Origin: an uncultured Anaerolineaceae bacterium
GTDB lineage: Bacteria > Chloroflexota > Anaerolineae > Anaerolineales > Anaerolineaceae
Assembly (NCBI GenBank): GCA_938020565.1
Contig: CALIHP010000034.1
Location: 1 to 64,000, forward strand
Reading direction: 5' to 3'
DNA length: 64,000 bases
Of this stretch, positions 19,501 through 28,335 are shown in pieces (position 1 is the stretch's first letter; every line of letters begins with the position of its first letter). The notes under the pieces are model-generated. The model worked only from the letters and a program-made list of their open reading frames with translations, was not told the DNA's origin and did no database searches. Position numbers and translations under genes: made by a program.

Positions 19501-19844
19501 ACGCTGACGCTAATCGACACGCCGTCTTTTTTCGTTCCGTCCGGATAAACGACTCGGTTGTTGACCGCGCCGGAGCCGGTTCCGCCTTTAACCGTCTGAA
19601 TCGCGCCGGGGCCGAAAAGCGCGATTTTCGTATTTTCTTTCGCAATCGGAAGCGTGCCGTCGTTCTCCAGCAGCACGACGGCTTCTGTGGCAAGCTGGAG
19701 CGAGATCGCCGCGCTCCTGATTTCATGTTCGGATACTTCGTCTGAAGTAGGGACGCTGAGGTCTGCGAAGGCGGGGGGAGCCGCGCTGAACAGCATGCAG
19801 AGCGCTAACAGCAGGCTTAACAGGTTATTTCGTGATTTGGACAT
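16533..19844 (-). pseudogene. Exported GH3 beta-glucosidase-like protein, permuted domains, in-frame TAG at codon 135
   Basis: One reading frame of 1104 codons runs from the ATG at 19844 (GGAG 10 nt upstream) to the stop at 16533, broken only by TAG at 19440-19442. A signal peptide (1-27, cleavage near AFA-D) is followed by the GH3 C-terminal domain (VLLENDGTLPI before the TAG; GEGADR and PFGYGLSYTTF after it, about 176-328), an FnIII-like domain (about 331-445), a linker, and last the GH3 catalytic barrel (about 690-1000). The barrel has KHF for sugar binding and the nucleophile Asp in MTDWGG at about residue 877. This inverted order is known from some rumen and clostridial beta-glucosidases. 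No frame change occurs at the TAG. A restart at the ATG at 19409 could give a leaderless 958-residue product without a signal peptide. TAG is a normal stop in neighbouring genes, so recoding is unlikely. Confidence 0.8.
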
Positions 19845-20208
19845 TTGAGAATTCTCCTTTTCGTTACAGCAAAACAGATTTGCATATATAACAATTCTGC
19901 ATAAAACTGTGCGTCACGAGGGAGCCTGAACGGACGTAAAAACAGACTCGCCGGCGCAGCTCCCTCCTTGTCAAGATCTCGTTTGGGGTCAACCTCCTTT
20001 CCTGTGAACATTGGAACAGCGCGATGGAATGGCGTTTGATAAGTAGATAATGTCTAACTCGTTCCGACTGAGCTTATGTGGATTGTAAGTGTTGCGGCAG
20101 TCTATTGTCAAGTCATCCGCAATATAAAAAAGTCATCAAAATGTCATGCATTTTTACGACATTTGCATAGTTGTTCGACATTCGCGCCGTTATCAGCGGC
20201 TCCGTCCG
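19845..20208 (-). other. Long leader and promoter region of the GH3 gene
   Basis: The 364 nt between trkH and the GH3 gene hold a promoter at 20082-20111 and a leader of about 230 nt. Within the leader, AGGGAGC and GCTCCCT copies could pair into a long-loop stem. A 64-codon ORF from 20011 overlaps the GH3 start but has no ribosome-binding site and no recognisable product. No known riboswitch is recognised. Confidence 0.45.
20082..20111 (-). promoter_or_regulatory. Promoter of the GH3 gene, TTGACA-N18-TACAAT
   Basis: On the minus strand TTGACA (20111-20106) and TACAAT (20087-20082) are 18 nt apart. Transcription would start near 20075, leaving a long untranslated leader. Confidence 0.75.
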
Positions 20209-21648
20209 TTATCCTTTCTTGTACGTCGAAGGAGACAGTAAAATCAGGATTGGATAAATTTCGAGACGCCCCATCAGCATTCCAAACGAGAAAACGATCT
20301 TTGCGAAGGGACTGAAAACGCTGTAATCGGCGGCGGTCCCGAACAGGTCCAGTCCGTGCCCCGTATTATTCAGCGTAGCGACGACGGCGCTGAACGCGCT
20401 CGAAAAGTTCGGCGCGCTGAAACTCGTCAGCAGCAGCATCGTAAAGAATACAATCAGATACACGATCAGGTACCGCTGGATTCCCGATATTTTTTTATCG
20501 GGAATAATTTCGCCGTCGAGGCGGATCGGGATATTCCGGTTCGGATAAATCGCGAGCCGGAGTTCGCGAACGGCCGATTTCAGGTAGACGATCATCCGAT
20601 AAACTTTTATCGCGCCCGTCGTAGACCCGGACATCCCGCCGGAAAAGGCGAGCAGCAGCAGGATGATTTGCGAAAAAGTGGGCCATTTTGTTGCGTCAGT
20701 GATGCTGAATGACGTTGTCGACAGGATCGAGGTTACAGTGAAAAAAGCCTCTCGGATCATCTTGAACGGATCGCGGTAAAGCGGCCGCAGGTCGAGCGAA
20801 ATCAGGACCCCGGAGATCAGGACGATCCCAAGGTACCAGCGGAACTCTTCATCCCGGAAGAGCTTTTTGAATTTCCCGGTAAAGAGAAGGAAAAACAGGC
20901 CATAGTTCATCGCGAACAGGAACATGAAGACGGTCATAACAACGACGGCGGAGGGAGCCGAATAGACCGCTTCCCGGCGATTGCTCGTGAAGAAGCCGCC
21001 GGTCCCGCTGAGCGAGAACGCGATCAGCAGCGCGTCAAACTTAGGCATTCCTGTCAGGATCAGCGCGGTGATGCAGCTCAGCATGATCACAATGTAGATA
21101 AGATAATAGATAAAGACGGAGGTTCGCGCCCGTCCGGAGATTTTCTTTCCCGGGTATTCGGCGCGCATGATATATACGCCGGTCGATCCTGCCGTCGGGA
21201 GCGCGGTAATGACGACGACGAGGATCCCGAGCCCGCCCAGAAAGAGCGAATAGCTTCGCCAGAAAAGAAGCGATCGCGGAAAAACGCTCAGATCGGAGAA
21301 AACCGTCGCGCCGGTCGTCGAAAGCGAGGAGCAGGATTCAAAAAAAGCATCAGTGAAGCTGATTCCCGTTTGGAGCAGGACGTAAGGGAGCGCGCAAAAG
21401 AACGTCAGCAGGACCCAGCCCAGACCGACGATGACGAGGCCGTCGCGCGCGAAATAAGCGGTTCTCTCTCCGGGCAGCTTCGTCAGCGCGTTCCCCAGCG
21501 CGGCCATCAGCGCCATCGGAACCAGGAACGCGGTGAACGCGGCGGGCGGCTCGCGGTAATAAATCGCGACGATGATCGGCAGCGCCATCGTCAACGCCGC
21601 CGCTGTCAGCAGCCGTCCGATCATGAACGCGATAACGCGATAGTTCAA
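20209..21648 (-). CDS. trkH: Trk/Ktr potassium transporter membrane subunit
   Basis: A 479-residue K+ translocating subunit with four pore-like repeats; selectivity-filter segments such as SSLSTTGATVF, SLSGTGGFF, STTSFSITDA and NNTGHGLDLF are visible. It works with the TrkA regulatory ring encoded just upstream. The start is TTG at 21648: it overlaps the trkA stop as TTGA, has GGGAG 8 nt upstream, and gives the family-like MNYRVI N-terminus. The next in-frame ATG would remove eight residues. Confidence 0.93.
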   Translation of the reverse strand: MNYRVIAFMIGRLLTAAALTMALPIIVAIYYREPPAAFTAFLVPMALMAALGNALTKLPGERTAYFARDGLVIVGLGWVLLTFFCALPYVLLQTGISFTDAFFESCSSLSTTGATVFSDLSVFPRSLLFWRSYSLFLGGLGILVVVITALPTAGSTGVYIMRAEYPGKKISGRARTSVFIYYLIYIVIMLSCITALILTGMPKFDALLIAFSLSGTGGFFTSNRREAVYSAPSAVVVMTVFMFLFAMNYGLFFLLFTGKFKKLFRDEEFRWYLGIVLISGVLISLDLRPLYRDPFKMIREAFFTVTSILSTTSFSITDATKWPTFSQIILLLLAFSGGMSGSTTGAIKVYRMIVYLKSAVRELRLAIYPNRNIPIRLDGEIIPDKKISGIQRYLIVYLIVFFTMLLLTSFSAPNFSSAFSAVVATLNNTGHGLDLFGTAADYSVFSPFAKIVFSFGMLMGRLEIYPILILLSPSTYKKG

Positions 21649-23009
21649 GACGCGTCTCCCTGAAGGACCCCGTTGACGGAGCGAATCGATCGGTCGGTTG
21701 AAATAATTATCGCTGAATCTCCCGGCTGGATCTCGGTTGTGCCGGAGGGGATAATCGTCTCTTTTCCGCGGGTGATCATCGCGATCAAGGTATTTTCCTT
21801 GAATTTCAGCTCTGTCAGCGGTTTATATATGACTTTATCGCTGGCTTGAATGCTGAATTCGCTGAGCTCGATCCGCGATCCGGCGAGGCGGACCAGCCCG
21901 GTAATATCAGTTTTGCCGCGCTGGTCGAGGACGCGCGCGGTGCGCAGGATTTCCTCGGCGATAATTTCATGCGGCGTTACCGTCGTTTCGTCGTCCATCT
22001 CGCGCAGCAGCCCGAGCAGGTTCAGCCGGTTGACTTTGGTAATCGTTTTGTTGACGTTGTTCAGCTTTGCGAATATGGAAATAATCATGTTCTCTTCGTC
22101 AGAATTCGTCAGCGTGATAATTGCGTCGTAATCCTGAATCCGCTCCTCGGTCAGGAAGTTCAGGTTCGCGCCGTCTCCAATGACGGTAATGACTTTCGGG
22201 TACTTTTCGTTGAGCTGGTCCAGGGCTTTTTTCTGTAAATCGATGACCTTAATCCGGTCCAGTATCTTCATCAGCATTGGGATCAGGTAATTCGTAATCC
22301 GGCTGCACCCGACGATCAGCGCGGATTGGATCGGCGGCTTTTTGATCCCGATTATTTCGTTCAGATGATTCAGGTTTTCAACCGTCCCGATAACGTAGAG
22401 CCGATCGCCCTCCCGGATCCGCGTCAGCCCGTTGGGGATCAGGATTTCGCGTTCACGCTCGATCGCCGCAATCAGGCACTTTTTCGCGTTCCAGTTGATC
22501 TCCCGGATCTGGAGCCCGGCCAGCACGGAAGGACCGGGGACCCGGACGGAGACGACCCAGATCGAATCGGTTTTCGTCCGATCTACTGTGACCGCCTCAG
22601 GGAAACGCACGACGTTGAAGATTTCCCGCGCGGATTCCATCTCCGGATTGATAATCAGGTCGATCCCTAACTCGTCGCGCATGAAATAAACCTGTTCCAT
22701 GTATTCGGGGTTCCGGACGCGGGCGATACAGTAGTCGGCGCCGATTCGTTTCGCGGTCATCGCGGCGAGGATATTGACTTCGTCATGCGGCGAGACCGCG
22801 ATGAACAGGCTGCACTGCGGAACTTCGGCTTCCTTAAGAACGCTGAAAACCGCGCCGTTCCCCTGGACGCAGAGGATATCGTAAATCGTTCCGAGCTGAT
22901 CGAGACGTTCGAGGTCGGTATCGATGACGACGACGTCGTGATTTTCCCGGGTCAGGACTTCGCAGAGCTTTTCTCCGACCTGGCCGCCGCCGGCGATGAC
23001 GATTTTCAT
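21645..23009 (-). CDS. trkA: Trk system potassium uptake regulator TrkA
   Basis: A 454-residue cytoplasmic gating protein with two tandem RCK units. The first Rossmann motif is GGGQVGEKL near residues 7-15 with acidic D30 in VVVIDTD; the second unit begins near residue 225 with ALIVGCSRITN, a less canonical nucleotide loop. RCK_C segments follow each. It binds NAD(H) or adenine nucleotides and controls TrkH. GGGGG lies 9 nt before the ATG. It couples to trkH through a TTGA overlap and follows the histidine-kinase-like gene by 30 nt. Confidence 0.93.
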   Translation of the reverse strand: MKIVIAGGGQVGEKLCEVLTRENHDVVVIDTDLERLDQLGTIYDILCVQGNGAVFSVLKEAEVPQCSLFIAVSPHDEVNILAAMTAKRIGADYCIARVRNPEYMEQVYFMRDELGIDLIINPEMESAREIFNVVRFPEAVTVDRTKTDSIWVVSVRVPGPSVLAGLQIREINWNAKKCLIAAIEREREILIPNGLTRIREGDRLYVIGTVENLNHLNEIIGIKKPPIQSALIVGCSRITNYLIPMLMKILDRIKVIDLQKKALDQLNEKYPKVITVIGDGANLNFLTEERIQDYDAIITLTNSDEENMIISIFAKLNNVNKTITKVNRLNLLGLLREMDDETTVTPHEIIAEEILRTARVLDQRGKTDITGLVRLAGSRIELSEFSIQASDKVIYKPLTELKFKENTLIAMITRGKETIIPSGTTEIQPGDSAIIISTDRSIRSVNGVLQGDAS

Positions 23010-23039
23010 GGAGACCCCCTTTCTTACCGGAATCCGGCG

Positions 23040-24434
23040 CTAAACGATTGGAACGGTCAGTCTTACCGTGGTTCCCTGGCCTAAACGGCTGCTGATCTCC
23101 AGCTTCCCGCGATGCATGCGCATGGCGTACTGAACGAAGTCGAGGCCATTAATTCGCTCAGTCTTTTTTTCGATATTGGCGCTGCTCAGGATCGTCTCAA
23201 GATCGATCGATGAAATTCCCGGGCCTTTGTCGCTGATTTCGAGATACCAGTCGGTTTTAGAAAACGTCAGCTCGACATGAATCGGATCGCTTCCGGTTTT
23301 CGAATACCGGATCGCATTATCGAGAATATTATAGATTGCTAAGGTTAATAGCCAGGGATCGCCAAGAACTTCGCCGTTTTGAACGATGACGCCTTCGATT
23401 TCCTCCAGTTCACATTCGATCATCAGGTTTTTTTTCGCCGCGGCGGTCCGCAGGTCGTTAACAACGTCGCGCAGGATATCGCGGACGTTCGTTTTCTGCA
23501 TCGCGCCCTCGACTGGCTGCGGGAAGTTTTGATAATGTCGCTCGTCAAGCTTCAATATTTTCGCCAGGCGGTTCAGGTCGGCCTTCGCTTTATCGAACGG
23601 TTCGCGGCTGGAAACCGGAATCACGCCGATACTTTCGATCAGCGCGAACTGGGAGTGAATTTTTTGGACCAGGAGTTGAAAGTATTCGAGTTCGTTGGTG
23701 TTGAACCGTGTAAACAGATCGCGGTCCGGATGGTTTGCGAAGACGAAAAGACTGCCGGTCTTTCCGTCCGGGAAGAGCAGGTCGACCAGCTGAAAATGAA
23801 AATCGGCAGCGAGACGGTCGAACCGCTGCTCGCCTCGGACCTGTTCCCGGAACGCGTTATAGAACGCGACCTTCTGCGGCAGCGTTTCAAAGGTGACGTT
23901 CGCGGCGGTCAACGACGAAGCAGGAATATAAATCATCGCCGGCGAATTCAGGCTGTCGAGAAATTCGACGTACGTATTGGCGAGCATCTGCGTCGTCAGG
24001 TCGTTCTGATGCGAGGCGCTGATTTCGTCGACGATCCATTCGCAGATCGACGCGGTCAGCTTCGGGAGGCGTTCGTCGCGGTCCTCCAATCGGTAAATCA
24101 GCCAGACGAAGCCTGCGTAAGCTTTATTCGCGAAGATCGAACAGAAAAAAGCGCCGCAGCCGGTCATCGTCAGACCGCTGAAGAGCTCCGATCTGGATAT
24201 GTCCGGAATCGTCAGCTCAGTCTGACTGCGCATGATTTCTGAAAATTTCAGGTCCAGCGCTTCCAGGAGTGAATTGTTGCTTCCCCTGAGGAACGAGTAG
24301 CGCTTTTCCCTTTTCTTTACGCCTTTTCCGCTTTTATCGTTCGAATCGATCAGGATTAATCGCAGGCTGACCGGATTAAACGCGAAAAGCGTATCGAGCA
24401 TCCGGTTGATTTTCTGCTGCTGTTTCTGATTCAT
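23040..24434 (-). CDS. Orphan histidine-kinase-like ATPase next to trkAH
   Basis: A 464-residue soluble protein. The C-terminal 130 residues form a GHKL ATPase domain: N-box LAIYNILDNAIRYSK (about 367-381), G1 box DKGPGIS and a final GTTVRLTVP strand. The N-terminal two thirds look like a GAF-type sensory region. I find no H-box (H followed by an E/D-rich signature) where the dimerisation helix should be, and the G2 region (ERINGLDFVQYAM) is altered. No response regulator gene is adjacent. Its position 30 nt before trkA suggests a role in potassium or osmotic control, perhaps by protein interaction rather than phosphotransfer. Confidence 0.7.
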   Translation of the reverse strand: MNQKQQQKINRMLDTLFAFNPVSLRLILIDSNDKSGKGVKKREKRYSFLRGSNNSLLEALDLKFSEIMRSQTELTIPDISRSELFSGLTMTGCGAFFCSIFANKAYAGFVWLIYRLEDRDERLPKLTASICEWIVDEISASHQNDLTTQMLANTYVEFLDSLNSPAMIYIPASSLTAANVTFETLPQKVAFYNAFREQVRGEQRFDRLAADFHFQLVDLLFPDGKTGSLFVFANHPDRDLFTRFNTNELEYFQLLVQKIHSQFALIESIGVIPVSSREPFDKAKADLNRLAKILKLDERHYQNFPQPVEGAMQKTNVRDILRDVVNDLRTAAAKKNLMIECELEEIEGVIVQNGEVLGDPWLLTLAIYNILDNAIRYSKTGSDPIHVELTFSKTDWYLEISDKGPGISSIDLETILSSANIEKKTERINGLDFVQYAMRMHRGKLEISSRLGQGTTVRLTVPIV

Positions 24435-24492
24435 GCGCAGTCCCGCTTTCGTCCGTTCGGACGATCTCGAAAAGATCGGCGTCCGGAAACGG

Positions 24493-25164
24493 TCAGCCGG
24501 CCCATTTCAGGATTTCGTCGACGACCCCTTTCAGGTCGAGATCGTCCGTGTCGATTTGGATCGCGTCGGGAGCGGCGACGAGCGGCGCGACGGCGCGGTT
24601 CGAATCGTTTTCGTCCCGCTGTTGAATATTTTTCAGGACAGCTTCGTAAGTCGTATCGATTCCGTTGGTAATATTTTCCGCCTGCCGCCGACGGGCGCGG
24701 ACTTCCGCGGACGCGAGGAGAAATATCTTGAGCTCTGCCTCGGGAAGGACGACGGTTCCGATATCGCGTCCGACTAAAACGACGCTGCCAAGGCGGCCGA
24801 TCTGGCGCTGATGCCCGGTCAGCAAGGCGCGGACTTCGGGAAGCGCGGCTACGGTCGAAACGTTAGCGTCGATGACCGGAAGATGCAGCAGATCGCTGCA
24901 ATCGCGCTGGTTCAGGAAGATCCGCGTTTCGCTGCCGGCCGGGTCGTTTCGCAGCTCGAACGACATGGCGCGAACGCGGCGGACGATTTCGTCGCTTTCG
25001 GGAAGCGTCTCTTCTCCGTTGAGCGCGGCGGCGGTTGCGGCGCGGTAAACGAGCCCTGTATCAAAGAAAAGATAGCCGAGACGCTGAGCAAGGCGTTTTC
25101 CAACGGAGGTTTTTCCTGAGGAGGCGGGACCGTCGATAGCGATTTGAGAGGGGCGTTTCGTCAT
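24493..25164 (-). CDS. cmk: Cytidylate kinase
   Basis: A 223-residue nucleoside monophosphate kinase phosphorylating CMP and dCMP. The P-loop GPASSGKT is at residues 12-19, and LVGRDIGTVVLPEA with the ASAEVRARRR lid segment are typical of Cmk. AGGAAAG lies about 10 nt before the ATG. It sits 24 nt after the upstream GT-C gene and 58 nt before the histidine-kinase-like gene. Confidence 0.95.
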   Translation of the reverse strand: MTKRPSQIAIDGPASSGKTSVGKRLAQRLGYLFFDTGLVYRAATAAALNGEETLPESDEIVRRVRAMSFELRNDPAGSETRIFLNQRDCSDLLHLPVIDANVSTVAALPEVRALLTGHQRQIGRLGSVVLVGRDIGTVVLPEAELKIFLLASAEVRARRRQAENITNGIDTTYEAVLKNIQQRDENDSNRAVAPLVAAPDAIQIDTDDLDLKGVVDEILKWAG

Positions 25165-25188
25165 GTGCGTGCTTTCCTGTGTATTCTT

Positions 25189-26973
25189 TCAGTTCGCGTA
25201 CAGCGCGGAGGTTTTCTCCCAGAGCGTCAGGATTTCAGGCGCGGCCGGGAGGTCCCGATAAACGGCCCAGTTCAGCCAGTCGAGATCGCTGAGCGCGGCG
25301 AAATCGGTTCTCCGCGCCCGGACGAGATCCATGCCGCTGTAGGAATGCAGGAGCTGCTGCGGCTGGCCAAAGGTCAGGTAGAAATCGAGATCGGCAAGCG
25401 TTTCTTTAATTGGGAACGGCGAAAAAACGACTTTGGGAAACGCCCGGAGCGACCAGCGGTACCCGGCTTCTGCGGACGGCATGCCGGACAGCACGACCAT
25501 GCCGCGAATTTCTGTCGGGCTGCGGTGCGACTTGCTGCTGAGTTCGTTCAGCGTCGAAATCAGGACGCTGTCGTCGATAAACCGCTGGTCCCCGATCAGC
25601 GGAAGGACCGCGTCACTCGCCGAGGCCGGGGAATCGTTCTGATGCGAAAAGCCGGCGGCGTCCCACGCGTTGGCGATCGAAACGGCGAGCACGGCGATCA
25701 GGAACCCAACCGTCAGCGGCGGGCGCAGGCTCCTGGCGGAAAAATAGCGCAGGACCATCGGCACAATCAACAGGACCGCGATCAGGACGATTGTCGAAAT
25801 AATGAAAAACTGCTGTGCCTGCGTAAACGGCAGCGCCCCCGACCCAAGCGCGGCGAGCGTCGTCAGCGTATTCGCCTGTTTGGCGAAGCGAATCGCGACG
25901 CTCGCGGTCAGGAATATCCCTAACAGGAAGCCAATCGGAATAAAGATCGAAATCTTTTCCAGGAATCCGCGGCAGCACGGTTCCCGATTCAGGATCGAGT
26001 CGAGCTCAATCGCCCCGATCAGCGTCATCAGCGGAGCGACGAAAACGAAGACAAGCGCGCCCTGATTGAAGAGCAGGAGCGCAAGCACAGCCATCAGGCA
26101 TCCCCAGGACAGCAGCAGCTTCGTTCGGTTCTGCGTTCGGTTCCCTTCGATCCATGCGCCAATCGTTAAAACGATTCCGAATCCATCGTAAACGATCGCG
26201 AGGAGGAGCCAGACCGATCCGGGAAGCTGGACAGAGGCATCGTTAAACGCTGCGATGAGACCTGAGCCGAGGATCCCGATTCCGGCGGGATTCGCGAAAA
26301 ACGAAACGGCGAAGAGGAGGGCGAGCGCGAACGCGACGCAGAGCGTCCGGGACGAAAAGGCACGGGCGAAGCTGCGGTGCGGCTGAAATTCGCCATTGAA
26401 AAGCGTTGCGTCGAGGAGACTGACGACCGTAGTCACGATGGCTGCCGCGAGCGCGAGCGGGAGGCTGCGCTGAAGCGAGGCGAGTAGCGCGCCGGTCAGG
26501 ACCGGAATCCAGCGATTGGCGCGGTTGAAAATCGCGGCGGCAAGATAGGCGGCGAGCGCAATGACAATCGACGCTTCGTCCGCGCGCTTCCCCCAGGCGA
26601 TCAATCCCGGATCGAGCGCGAGCAGCAGCAGCCACAGCGTCAGCACTTTCGGCGACAGCTTCTGACGGAAGGCGAACGGTAAAAAGAGGAGAGAAATCCC
26701 GAAAATCGCCGGAGCGAGCCGCGCCGTGAAGTTATTCGCTGTGAAAAGCTTGAAAAGGAGCGAAGTCAGGAACAGGTAGAACGGCTGCGTTCCGTCCGCG
26801 GGAAAATTCGGCTCGACTGACGCGAGCGCGGCCGAGGCGTTGATCGCTTCGCGCTCGGTCATGGTTAAATCCGCCAGCCCTGCGAAGCGCAGTCCGATCC
26901 CGAAAGCCAGCAGGATCAGGATCAGGAGCTTATTTTTTGTTGTAAAAGATGCTGTCGTTTGTCTTGCTTCCAT
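25189..26973 (-). CDS. Polytopic membrane protein, GT-C (PMT/GT39-like) glycosyltransferase candidate
   Basis: A 594-residue membrane protein with about eleven hydrophobic segments and a soluble C-terminal part of about 150 residues. The first loop carries LTMTEREAINASAAL near 36-50, with acidic residues where GT-C enzymes place the catalytic Asp or Glu, and an ADGTQPFYLFLTSLL segment as in bacterial mannosyltransferase-like families. Donor and acceptor are unknown. It is a different branch from the protein at 8776-10380. No strong ribosome-binding site precedes the ATG. It lies within a long minus-strand gene string. Confidence 0.6.
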   Translation of the reverse strand: MEARQTTASFTTKNKLLILILLAFGIGLRFAGLADLTMTEREAINASAALASVEPNFPADGTQPFYLFLTSLLFKLFTANNFTARLAPAIFGISLLFLPFAFRQKLSPKVLTLWLLLLALDPGLIAWGKRADEASIVIALAAYLAAAIFNRANRWIPVLTGALLASLQRSLPLALAAAIVTTVVSLLDATLFNGEFQPHRSFARAFSSRTLCVAFALALLFAVSFFANPAGIGILGSGLIAAFNDASVQLPGSVWLLLAIVYDGFGIVLTIGAWIEGNRTQNRTKLLLSWGCLMAVLALLLFNQGALVFVFVAPLMTLIGAIELDSILNREPCCRGFLEKISIFIPIGFLLGIFLTASVAIRFAKQANTLTTLAALGSGALPFTQAQQFFIISTIVLIAVLLIVPMVLRYFSARSLRPPLTVGFLIAVLAVSIANAWDAAGFSHQNDSPASASDAVLPLIGDQRFIDDSVLISTLNELSSKSHRSPTEIRGMVVLSGMPSAEAGYRWSLRAFPKVVFSPFPIKETLADLDFYLTFGQPQQLLHSYSGMDLVRARRTDFAALSDLDWLNWAVYRDLPAAPEILTLWEKTSALYAN

Positions 26974-27038
26974 GTTTCAATCAGCCTTTAAAACGAAATG
27001 GTTGCTCTTCAGCGCGGCCCAGCGGGCTCAGGTTTATT

Positions 27039-27608
27039 TTAGTTCAATTTCCGGGCTTTCGGCTGAAACCGGCTCGATTCGAGGTCCAGGAGAAGCGCGC
27101 GATACCGCTCGATCAGTATCTCCAGCGGCATTGCACAGTTTGCCGGGCTGGGCGACGGGAGCCGTACGGCCGGGAGACCCGTGCGTGCTTCGCAGTATTT
27201 CGTATAGAGCTCGTACGCTTTTGTTCCGGTCGTAAAGACTGTTTGGATCTTTGACCCCTGGATCAGCGTCTCGATTGGATTGACCTCAGGGGAGGAGATC
27301 GTTTGGTCCGACGCCCCGACGATCCGGCAGGCTCCGACGACGTCCCAGAGCGCGACTCCCACGTTTTGGCAGAGGGCCTTCTTTTCTTCGATCGTTCCCG
27401 GAAGCGGCAGCCCGAAGACGGCGGACAGGACCGTCCAGAAGCGGTTGCGCGGATGGCCGTAGTAGAAGCCGAATTCACGCGATTTCGGCGACGGGAACGT
27501 CCCGAGGATCAGGCGCGTCGATTCCGCGTCGTGGAATGGTTCGAACGGATGCGTCAGGAGCTGGGCGCCGGATCCCGGGTCAGGCTTCGGATATTTCCGC
27601 TGCGTCAT
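27039..27608 (-). CDS. DNA-deoxyinosine (hypoxanthine) glycosylase, UDG superfamily
   Basis: A 189-residue base-excision repair enzyme of the uracil-DNA glycosylase superfamily. The HPFEPF start and the block GTFPSPKSREFGFYYGHPRN (36-55) match the hypoxanthine-DNA glycosylase (family 6) group, which removes deaminated adenine; the C-terminal LPSPSPAN is the DNA-intercalation loop. The family assignment is by motif and the substrate by analogy. It sits 18 nt upstream-adjacent to the DUF218 gene with no functional link apparent. Confidence 0.82.
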   Translation of the reverse strand: MTQRKYPKPDPGSGAQLLTHPFEPFHDAESTRLILGTFPSPKSREFGFYYGHPRNRFWTVLSAVFGLPLPGTIEEKKALCQNVGVALWDVVGACRIVGASDQTISSPEVNPIETLIQGSKIQTVFTTGTKAYELYTKYCEARTGLPAVRLPSPSPANCAMPLEILIERYRALLLDLESSRFQPKARKLN

Positions 27609-27627
27609 CGGCTTTTTATCTCCCGTT

Positions 27628-28308
27628 TTATTTCTCCGGTTCGGCTGTCGGTTTGGCGCGAAAAAAACGCAGGATCGGATAATCGGGAATATGCGTTTCG
27701 CGCTTGATATAGTAACCGATAATCCGTGCGTACTCGCCTGAGACGGTCCGCCAGCCCTGAACCGACGTCCACCAGGTCAGGACGCTGAATTCGGAGCGGT
27801 CCGCGCCGACGTATTGGACGTCATAACCGGTATTGGCGAAGGTATCGCTGTAGATAATCCGCGTCCGGCGCAGGTGCCAGGCGTCGGTCACGATGATAAC
27901 CGATTTCGCGTTCAATTCAACCATGCGCTCAACGATCGCGGTCGCTTCCTGTCCGGTATTTTTGGCGATAAAGTCTGAAAGGAAAATCGCTCCGCCGGGA
28001 ACGTTGAGAGCCTGAAGCTGCTCGACCTGGAGCTGGTTATACGGCGTCTGATAATCGCCGTAATTCCGCCCGGTATTCGTCAGCAGGATCGATTGCGCGT
28101 AGCCATCGAGGTAAAGCTGCGCCGCTTTTTCGAGGCGAACCGAATCGTTCCCGCTCAGGACCGTAATCAGGTCGGCGGGCCTGGGATCGCTGTCGATCAC
28201 GAGGTATTCGCCCGCGCAGAGAAAAAGCACGACCACGCCGATCAGGATCACGAGGAAGAGCCGGGAACGAGGGCGGCGATTGGAACGGGGCATTATTTGC
28301 GCTGACAT
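27628..28308 (-). CDS. DUF218 (YdcF/SanA-like) membrane-anchored protein
   Basis: A 226-residue protein with a basic N-terminus, one membrane anchor at about 16-36 and an extracytoplasmic DUF218 domain. The motifs LITVLSGND, GYAQSILLTNTGRN, AKNTGQEATAIVE and TDAWHLRRTRIIY fit this family. Relatives (SanA, YdcF, ElyC) influence envelope integrity, vancomycin sensitivity or undecaprenyl-phosphate use; the biochemical activity is uncertain. No clear ribosome-binding site precedes the ATG. Confidence 0.8.
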   Translation of the reverse strand: MSAQIMPRSNRRPRSRLFLVILIGVVVLFLCAGEYLVIDSDPRPADLITVLSGNDSVRLEKAAQLYLDGYAQSILLTNTGRNYGDYQTPYNQLQVEQLQALNVPGGAIFLSDFIAKNTGQEATAIVERMVELNAKSVIIVTDAWHLRRTRIIYSDTFANTGYDVQYVGADRSEFSVLTWWTSVQGWRTVSGEYARIIGYYIKRETHIPDYPILRFFRAKPTAEPEK

Positions 28309-28335
28309 GCCGGAATCGACGTGGTAACCGGGCGC

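Noticed and set aside
16533..19844. Amber reassignment (TAG as a sense codon) in the GH3 gene
   Set aside because: TAG ends mltG, corA and yebC at their normal lengths in this window, so the code is standard; a local mutation or error is simpler.
19817..20011. 64-codon ORF in the GH3 leader
   Set aside because: No ribosome-binding site before its ATG, no recognisable sequence, and it overlaps the signal peptide of the GH3 gene in another frame.
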